DNA of 5,973 bases. Source: JTS-RE9 sp964649195 (GTDB lineage Bacteria > Planctomycetota > Phycisphaerae > Phycisphaerales > Phycisphaeraceae). The DNA is taken from NCBI GenBank assembly GCA_964649195.1, contig CAZYPK010000233.1, positions 1-5,973 on the forward strand. The letters are read 5' to 3'. The translations under genes and the position numbers were made by a program. The notes beneath the pieces were generated by a model, which did no database searches, was not told the origin of the DNA, and saw nothing but the letters and a program-made list of their open reading frames with translations. Shown here in pieces: positions 1-5,973 of this stretch; positions within the stretch are counted from its first letter, which is position 1, and every line of letters begins with the position of its first letter.

Positions 1-865
<865 letters not shown>

Positions 866-878
866 ATTTTCATTGCAA

Positions 879-900
879 CCCACGGACAGGAGTCCGTGGG
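879..900 (-). other. Perfect 9-bp hairpin just upstream of mature 16S
   Basis: The arms CCCACGGAC (879-887) and GTCCGTGGG (892-900) are perfectly complementary around a 4-nt loop. The hairpin sits about 14 nt before the mature 16S 5' end. On the minus strand the stem is followed by TTGCAATG and has no U-tract, so it should not act as an intrinsic terminator of the rRNA transcript. Its position suggests a role in pre-16S folding or processing, which is inference. It shares its scaffold (CCCAC...GTGGGCTTTG on the plus strand) with the hairpins at 1699-1719 and 3133-3154. Confidence 0.6.
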
Positions 901-1219
901 CTTTGGCTTTGAAAGATTAAAGGTTCGACCTGTTAACCCATCGACTGTGACATCGATGGATCGGTCCCGATTCGACGGCCTTTGTCGGCGACTTGCGTCG
1001 CTTCCGGGGGCTTTGAATCGCTCCGTGTCCGATTAAATAAGATCACGGAGTTGTTCTTGCTCAACAATCACTCACTGAATTGAATCAGGCGTCACGAAGG
1101 ATTGTGAACGATCTTCATGAAGTAGGGTTTACATCATGAAGGGTTGTTCCTCTGGGGCCATGACTGACCGGTTCCAGAGGACGCTCACACCCTCGCGGCT
1201 TATTTTCCCAACTGTTCAC

Positions 1220-1232
1220 TTGTCAAAGATCA
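1220..1232 (-). promoter_or_regulatory. boxA-like antitermination element in the rRNA leader
   Basis: The minus strand reads TGATCTTTGACAA, close to the bacterial boxA pattern TGYTCTTTGAMAA (one mismatch at the third base). boxA binds the NusB/NusE complex, and rRNA leaders usually carry one downstream of the promoters, as here. The same bases contain a perfect TTGACA, so the alternative is a third -35 box with a poor -10 (AATAAG, 16-bp spacing). The boxA reading is preferred because of the leading TGATCT and the location. Confidence 0.45.
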
Positions 1233-1360
1233 AACCGTTTTACCGGGGGTCTGGCCGGCGTCTTTCGTTGCCAAGCCAACCTGATTTCACCATTTTACCG
1301 GTGGAATCTCACTCGATAGTGAAAGCTCCGCAAACGTGATCTTTTCAGATCAGGCGGGCA

Positions 1361-1388
1361 ATGGTAGTCAGTGCTTTTCGTTTGTCAA
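1361..1388 (-). promoter_or_regulatory. Probable second rRNA promoter (P2)
   Basis: On the minus strand there is a perfect -35 box TTGACA (1383-1388), 16 bp of spacer and a -10-like TACCAT (1361-1366, four of six consensus bases). Transcription would start near 1354, at the edge of a perfect 6-bp hairpin with a GAAA loop (1337-1352). It lies about 130 bp downstream of the stronger P1, the common tandem P1-P2 arrangement of rRNA operons. Confidence 0.45.
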
Positions 1389-1426
1389 GTCGCTTGCCTG
1401 CGACTCGCCACGTTGGTTGGAACTCG

Positions 1427-1465
1427 GTGACTCACCATTTTTCGTGTTGGTGGTCACTTGTTTTT
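1427..1465 (+). terminator. Terminator-like hairpin plus T-tract, antisense to the rRNA leader
   Basis: On the plus strand GTGAC-T-CACCA (1427-1437) can pair with TGGTG-GTCAC (1448-1457), giving 10 bp with a one-base bulge. TTGTTTTT follows directly (1458-1465), the shape of an intrinsic terminator for plus-strand transcription. No plus-strand gene is visible that would end here, so it could block antisense transcription toward the rRNA promoters, or it may simply be the first stem-loop of the P1 rRNA leader, which starts about 20-30 nt away on the other strand. The structure is seen; the role is inference. Confidence 0.35.
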
Positions 1466-1491
1466 CACATCCAATTGCCTTGACGGGGAGG

Positions 1492-1520
1492 ATTAAACCA
1501 TATCGGTCCGGGGCTGTCAA
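1492..1520 (-). promoter_or_regulatory. Probable main rRNA promoter (P1)
   Basis: The minus strand has a perfect -35 box TTGACA (1515-1520), an optimal 17-bp spacer and a -10 box TTTAAT (1492-1497, five of six bases). This is the best sigma-70-type promoter in the window. The expected start site is about 1485, giving a leader of roughly 620 nt before 16S. The DNA directly upstream is G+C-rich on both strands, so there is no A/T-rich UP element of the E. coli rrn type. Confidence 0.65.
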
Positions 1521-1731
1521 GCGGGGGGTGAAGCGATGGTTCAGTGGCGGGCTTGGGCGGGGGGTTGCGGCCGGGGTTGGGGGTGGGTAAATGGCGGGTT
1601 ATGCGTGGTTTATTGGTGAGGAATGGGTGTTGGACAGGTTTGCAGTCGGTTTCAAAAACGGATGGCCGGGGTTGTGGAAAACTTCGGGATGGAGGGGACC
1701 CACCCACGGAGTGGGTGGGCTTTGCGTGAGA
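1521..1731. other. Non-coding spacer between the rRNA promoter and the PqaA-like gene
   Basis: I find no supported gene here. The left half is strongly G-rich on the plus strand: runs of 3, 6, 4, 5 and 3 G lie within 1555-1587, with the third separated from the second by 8 nt, so the block is only just outside the usual G-quadruplex rule. The right end holds the hairpin at 1699-1719 after the upstream gene's stop codon. Short open frames on both strands have low-complexity Pro/Gly/Arg compositions typical of spurious reading of G+C-rich DNA. Confidence 0.6.
1699..1719 (-). terminator. Hairpin after the PqaA-like gene, weak terminator candidate
   Basis: CCCACCCAC (1699-1707) and GTGGGTGGG (1711-1719) pair perfectly over 9 bp around a 3-nt loop, 12 bases beyond the minus-strand stop codon at 1732. 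Location and strength suit an intrinsic terminator, but on the minus strand the stem is followed by TCCCCTCC rather than a T-run. It may be inefficient or serve as a 3'-end stabiliser. It belongs to the same hairpin family as 3133-3154. Confidence 0.45.
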
Positions 1732-3051
1732 TTATGGTTGGTGGGGGAAGGTTTCGGGGATGACGGACATTTCGGTGGAGAGGGCGAAAGGGAGGCCGCG
1801 GGAGTGGGGGAAGCGGATCGAGACATAAAACGCGGTCCAGCCGGTGGCGGGGGTTTCGATTTTCACCTTCGCGGTTCCTTCGCCGGTGAGCGGGGTGCTG
1901 GTCCACCTGGCCCTGCGGAAGTCCCGGCTGGCCGCCGTCGCCTGCCAGAGGGTGGCGGCAGCGAGTTTGTTCTGGCCGGCGGTGTCCCAGTTGACGGTCA
2001 GCTCACCGGGCGCGGTTTTCTTCCAGGTGACGGCAGGCAGGGTTTGGCCGCGCATCGAGGCATCGAAGAAGGCGATCACGGTGGGGTAGATGCCCGGCCC
2101 CAGGTTGTGGCCTGCGTTGGGTTCGTAGTAGAGGTTTTTGTTGCCCTTGAGGTCGGGGAAGTAGAAGCTGGAGGCATCGACGGTCCAGTAGGGATCGTTG
2201 GTTCCCAGGAGCACGAGCTTGGGGATGGTGAGCTTGTCGATGTAGGAATAGGGATCGACAAGTTTTACCAGATTTTTGCCTCGCGGGGTTTTGATGGCTT
2301 CATCGAGTTTGAGGTCGCTGTAGTCCTTCACTTCCTCGCTGAGCTTGCCGTAGGACTTGCGCTGGTGTTCGAGCTGGGGGTCGAAGTTGAGGACATCGAT
2401 GACCATGGGTGCGATGGCGATGACGCGCGGGTCGATGGCGGCGGCGAGCCAGGTGGTCCATCCTCGCTTGGAGGCGCCGTTGAGGATAAACGCCTTGATT
2501 TCCAGTCCCAAACGCTCCTTCGTCAAAGCCTGCGCGGCGTCCATCGCCTTGACCGCGCTCTTGACCATCGGCAGCAGCAGGGGCCAGTCGGCTTCCTGGG
2601 TTTCGAGATATTTGGAGAAGGTCATGGCGATGAGGGCGTCCTCGTACCTGCCGCCGAAGAGCGGCTGATTGGGCACCTGCTGGAGGATGACGAGGATGGC
2701 GCCGGTCTGGTTCGCCAGGGCGACCAGTTGTTTGCCGGTCTGCGAGTTTCCGTCAATGGATGGGCTGTTGATGCCGCCGCCGGTGATGTGAAGGATGGCT
2801 TTGTCCTTGTGCTCGATCTTCGCCGGGACGATGATGGAGAGCCAGTGGGTCCAGGCGATGCCACGCCAGGTCTGGCTGGTCATCCGGGCGGTGATGATCT
2901 TGGTGGCGCCGATGTCGTGGTTGTCCAGAAACTTCACGGCATAACTGGCGTCCTTCCTGTTCACATATTCACGCAGGTCCGCATGAAGCGGCAGGGTGAA
3001 GATCGACAGCAGGGCGAAGGCGATCGCGGCAAAGCGGACGGGGTGTCGCAC
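1732..3051 (-). CDS. Secreted PhoPQ-activated pathogenicity-related (PqaA-like) protein
   Basis: A 439-aa exported protein of the PhoPQ-activated pathogenicity-related family (PF10142 type), which has an alpha/beta-hydrolase-like fold. Family features seen: 'DLREYV' at the mature N-terminus, GGG at 91-93, VPNQPLFGG at 126-134, the nucleophile-elbow-like GASKRGWTTW (192-201, candidate Ser194) followed by IDPRVIAIAPMVID, GTNDPYW (283-289, candidate Asp286) and NAGHNLG (312-318, candidate His315). The catalytic assignment is by analogy. A C-terminal region from about 345 looks like the family's beta-rich domain. The first 24 residues form a signal peptide (basic start, hydrophobic core AAIAFALLSIFTL, cleavage after LHA). 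The start is the GTG at 3049-3051, because a GGAG lies 7 nt ahead and the signal peptide begins there. The frame stays open to an ATG at 3141, but that ATG lies inside the upstream gene's terminator. The true substrate is unknown; the Salmonella member was tied to antimicrobial peptide resistance. Confidence 0.88.
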   Translation of the reverse strand: MRHPVRFAAIAFALLSIFTLPLHADLREYVNRKDASYAVKFLDNHDIGATKIITARMTSQTWRGIAWTHWLSIIVPAKIEHKDKAILHITGGGINSPSIDGNSQTGKQLVALANQTGAILVILQQVPNQPLFGGRYEDALIAMTFSKYLETQEADWPLLLPMVKSAVKAMDAAQALTKERLGLEIKAFILNGASKRGWTTWLAAAIDPRVIAIAPMVIDVLNFDPQLEHQRKSYGKLSEEVKDYSDLKLDEAIKTPRGKNLVKLVDPYSYIDKLTIPKLVLLGTNDPYWTVDASSFYFPDLKGNKNLYYEPNAGHNLGPGIYPTVIAFFDASMRGQTLPAVTWKKTAPGELTVNWDTAGQNKLAAATLWQATAASRDFRRARWTSTPLTGEGTAKVKIETPATGWTAFYVSIRFPHSRGLPFALSTEMSVIPETFPHQP

Positions 3052-3058
3052 GTGAAGG

Positions 3059-3062
3059 CTCC
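3059..3062 (-). promoter_or_regulatory. Ribosome binding site fixing the GTG start
   Basis: GGAG on the minus strand, 7 nt before the GTG at 3049-3051. It decides the start in favour of this GTG over the upstream in-frame ATG at 3139-3141, which has no such site and would put 30 residues before the signal peptide. Confidence 0.65.
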
Positions 3063-3082
3063 AGAGGGGATGGGGATGCTGG

Positions 3083-3113
3083 AGTATATGTTTGAGGTGG
3101 CGGTGAGATGCAA
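3083..3113 (-). promoter_or_regulatory. Candidate promoter of the PqaA-like gene
   Basis: The minus strand has a good -10 box TATACT (3083-3088, five of six bases) in the short gap between the upstream terminator and the ribosome binding site. The best -35 is a weak TTGCAT (3108-3113) at a long 19-bp spacing. Start near 3076 would give a leader of about 25 nt. A promoter is expected here because the terminator at 3124-3154 separates the gene from upstream transcription. Confidence 0.4.
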
Positions 3114-3123
3114 TGGGGCAGGC

Positions 3124-3154
3124 AAAGAAAAACCCACGCACGGGAGTGCGTGGG
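3124..3154 (-). terminator. Strong intrinsic terminator of the antitoxin-like gene
   Basis: On the minus strand CCCACGCAC and GTGCGTGGG form a perfect 9-bp stem (3133-3141 with 3146-3154, 4-nt loop), followed at once by TTTTTCTTTGCC (3132 downward). It starts about 25 nt after the stop codon of the gene at 3179-3448 and is the clearest terminator in the window. It isolates that gene from the PqaA-like gene. Confidence 0.85.
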
Positions 3155-3178
3155 CTTTGGGGGGCGGATGTTCATTTG

Positions 3179-3448
3179 TTATCGCTTGGGGGTTCCGTAG
3201 AGGTAATGATCAACCTGCGCAGCCCCGTCAGTCGGCGCGTTGGGGTCGCCGGGAAATTCATACGCCAATTGCGCGATACGGAGAAGGGGATTTTCAGCCA
3301 CCTGTTCATCGGTGATCGGACATTCGGGCGCCCGCACGGGCGGCGGCACGGGTTCCAGCCGTGCAATAAACGCGCTCCCAGGTGGGATATCCACCGGCTG
3401 ATCGGGCACGAGGACCTTGCCGTCGAAATGGACGTTGATCGTGGTCAT
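3179..3448 (-). CDS. AF2212-like (DUF104-type) antitoxin-like protein, apparently orphan
   Basis: An 89-aa acidic, soluble protein with no signal peptide or membrane segment. The N-terminal third (TTINVHFDGKVLVPDQPVDIPPGS, residues 2-25, given here only as the key pattern F-D-G-K-V-x-V-P-x-x-P-V-D-x-P-x-G) matches the short beta-rich N-terminus of AF2212/DUF104 antitoxin-like proteins. These are usually encoded directly upstream of a PIN-domain (VapC-type) ribonuclease. The C-terminus ends in DHYLYGTPKR (80-89), a tail I recall in planctomycete homologues. Residues 33-60 are proline-rich and probably a linker. No PIN gene follows: a strong terminator lies about 25 nt beyond the stop. The ATG at 3446-3448 has no Shine-Dalgarno sequence; TATCAT 6 nt before it raises the option of leaderless translation. 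It may otherwise be read from the acs transcript. The gene is likely real; its function as an antitoxin is inferred. Confidence 0.72.
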   Translation of the reverse strand: MTTINVHFDGKVLVPDQPVDIPPGSAFIARLEPVPPPVRAPECPITDEQVAENPLLRIAQLAYEFPGDPNAPTDGAAQVDHYLYGTPKR

Positions 3449-3454
3449 GTCAAA

Positions 3455-3460
3455 ATGATA
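3455..3460 (-). promoter_or_regulatory. Possible -10 box for a leaderless antitoxin transcript
   Basis: TATCAT on the minus strand (five of six bases) lies exactly 6 nt before the ATG, so transcription would begin at or next to the start codon. No convincing -35 box is found at 15-19 bp, which keeps this weak. It fits the lack of a ribosome binding site. Confidence 0.25.
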
Positions 3461-3579
3461 GCCGCGTCAAGGCGACAAGAGGCTTCTGAATAACTGCGAT
3501 GGATATCGTGAATCAGGGATTGCTACGCCGCAAGCGGCTTGGACGCGGGGTTAATCAGGAGTTCCGTAAGTCCATCGTT

Positions 3580-5586
<2,007 letters not shown>

Positions 5587-5593
5587 CACAAAA

Positions 5594-5598
5594 CCTCC
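5594..5598 (-). promoter_or_regulatory. Ribosome binding site of acs
   Basis: A full GGAGG on the minus strand, 7 nt before the ATG at 5584-5586. It selects this start over in-frame upstream starts as far as 5715. Confidence 0.85.
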
Positions 5599-5760
5599 GG
5601 GGGGAACGGAACGCAACCGTGGACACACGGGAAGCACGGCCAGCGAAGGAGCCTCGACGAGCGGCGGGGATTTCTTTCGCGGTGTTAGCTTAAGAAGTGG
5701 GAGCGGATGGGGCAAGGAAGAAGTGCGGGGGTGTGCGGGGCAAAAACATATGGCGGGAGA
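5599..5760 (-). promoter_or_regulatory. acs upstream region, promoter not clearly resolved
   Basis: Non-coding leader and promoter zone of acs. The best sigma-70-like pair on the minus strand is TTGCCC (5710-5715), 17-bp spacer, TAAGCT (5687-5692); it matches only 7 of 12 consensus bases and is a weak call. A perfect 5-bp hairpin with a 4-nt loop (CCGTG 5617-5621, CACGG 5626-5630) would lie in the mRNA leader about 30 nt before the start codon. The minus strand is pyrimidine-rich at 5700-5750. No sigma-54 pattern was seen. Confidence 0.3.
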
Positions 5761-5776
5761 GCGGAAGCCTCCCGCC

Positions 5777-5836
5777 GGGAGGGCGAGGCTCCGGCCGGGA
5801 GGGCGAGGTTCCCACTGGGAGGGCGAGGCTCCCGCC
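5777..5836 (+). repeat. Three tandem 20-bp GGGAGGGCGAGG repeats
   Basis: Three direct copies with an exact 20-bp period (5777-5796, 5797-5816, 5817-5836). All begin GGGAGGGCGAGG; the remaining 8 bp vary (CTCCGGCC, TTCCCACT, CTCCCGCC). A degenerate partial unit precedes them (5764-5776), and CCTCCC there can pair with GGGAGG of the first unit. The last copy continues into GAGCCG. I recall this motif, often mis-translated as WEGEAPAEP, as a dispersed intergenic repeat in many planctomycete genomes. Open frames crossing it are not genes. Confidence 0.8.
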
Positions 5837-5842
5837 GAGCCG

Positions 5843-5971
5843 TTCGTTTGCGAAGCCCGTCCGCGGGCTGAAGCAAACGAAACTCGCGCGGCCGGCGATC
5901 ATGCCTGATCGTTCGCCGGCCGCGCAAGTTTCGTTTGCTCAGGCCCCCAAAGCGGGGCCGTCGCAAACGAA
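5843..5971. repeat. Chain of three hairpins on alternating TTCGTTTGC / GCAAACGAA copies
   Basis: Four copies of one 9-bp sequence alternate in direction: TTCGTTTGC (5843-5851), GCAAACGAA (5873-5881), TTCGTTTGC (5930-5938), GCAAACGAA (5963-5971). Each neighbouring pair closes a hairpin with further inner pairing: AGCCCG/CGGGCT (5854-5859, 5864-5869); a long central stem 5873-5938 that continues through GCGCGGCCGGCG and ATCA/TGAT with one mismatch and a 4-base bulge; and GGCCCC/GGGGCC in the third. Because copies 2 and 3 are shared, the outer and central hairpins exclude each other. The element resembles a REP/BIME-like non-coding repeat. It reaches the window edge, so its full extent is unknown. 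Confidence 0.8.
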
Positions 5972-5973
5972 TC

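Larger units (their letters stand above)
866..1485 (-). other. 16S rRNA leader (pre-rRNA 5' region)
   Basis: A stretch of about 620 nt between the probable promoter P1 and mature 16S, with no credible protein gene on either strand. It is lower in G+C than the flanking genes and rich in short inverted repeats: 879-900 (9-bp perfect stem), 1283-1308 (8 of 9 bp), 1337-1352 (TGATCT/AGATCA, loop GAAA on the minus strand) and 1427-1457. It also holds a second promoter-like element (1361-1388) and a boxA-like sequence (1220-1232). These are the usual parts of a bacterial rRNA leader: promoters, antitermination signals and processing stems. The start is inferred from P1 and the end from the 16S 5' end. 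The matching 3' half of any RNase III processing stem would lie outside the window. Confidence 0.7.

Noticed and set aside
1199..1226. Third rRNA promoter with TTGACA at 1221-1226
   Set aside because: The -10 candidate AATAAG is poor and the TTGACA is better explained as part of the boxA-like TGATCTTTGACAA.
3052..3178. Remnant of a PIN-domain toxin after the antitoxin-like gene
   Set aside because: The stretch holds a terminator, a candidate promoter and a ribosome binding site; no reading frame resembles a PIN domain.
1591..3315. 574-codon open frame on the plus strand opposite the PqaA-like gene
   Set aside because: It lies antisense to a well-supported gene, has a Gly/Asp/Val-rich composition typical of the antisense frame of G+C-rich coding DNA, has no recognisable domain, and crosses two terminators.
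3527..3538. Hairpin GCCGC/GCGGC between acs and the antitoxin-like gene as a terminator
   Set aside because: Stem of only 4-5 bp and no T-tract on the minus strand.
5587..5715. N-terminal extension of acs by 43 codons
   Set aside because: The extension runs through the GGAGG site and a hairpin, is proline/leucine-rich and unlike the Acs N-terminus.
5777..5836. CRISPR array
   Set aside because: Units are 20 bp in direct contact with a 12-bp core and 8-bp tail; there are no spacers of 25-40 bp and no cas genes.

Overview
The window reads as chromosomal DNA from a member of the Planctomycetota, most likely class Phycisphaerae. This is judged by eye from the 16S rRNA fragment: it has a 'GGCGGCATGGTTAAAACATGC' type 5' region, a short V3 stem and a 'GGGCTTAAAGGGTGCGTAGGCGG' stretch. 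The assignment is supported by high G+C, a GGAGG-type ribosome binding site and the short 'GGGAGGGCGAGG' repeats that I recall as common in planctomycete intergenic DNA. No alignment was run. Everything that looks functional is read on the minus strand, so transcription runs from high to low coordinates.

Layout in reading order. (1) 5973-5760: a non-coding repeat zone. It has a chain of hairpins built on four alternating copies of TTCGTTTGC/GCAAACGAA (5843-5971) and three tandem 20-bp repeats (5777-5836). (2) 5760-5587: probable leader and promoter zone of the next gene. (3) 5586-3580: acs, acetyl-CoA synthetase (AMP-forming), 668 aa, with all recognised catalytic residues. (4) 3448-3179: an 89-aa protein with the N-terminus of an AF2212-like (DUF104-type) antitoxin. 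It is closed off about 25 bases later by a strong intrinsic terminator, so no toxin partner follows. (5) 3051-1732: a secreted PhoPQ-activated pathogenicity-related (PqaA-like) alpha/beta-hydrolase family protein with a GTG start. (6) 1731-1521: non-coding, with a weak terminator-like hairpin and a G-rich block. (7) 1520-866: two probable rRNA promoters and a leader of about 620 nt with a boxA-like element and several hairpins. (8) 865-1: the first ~865 nt of 16S rRNA, running off the window.

The genes do not form a pathway. acs is central metabolism (acetate activation), the antitoxin-like gene appears orphaned, and the PqaA-like gene is an exported protein of unclear substrate. Each seems to have its own transcription unit, except that acs and the antitoxin gene could be co-transcribed because I see no good terminator between them. 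Nothing here amounts to a convincing new multi-gene system. The points most worth a second look are the hairpin family with compensatory arm changes (879, 1699, 3133), the alternating-repeat hairpin chain at the right edge, the orphan antitoxin, and the long structured rRNA leader.
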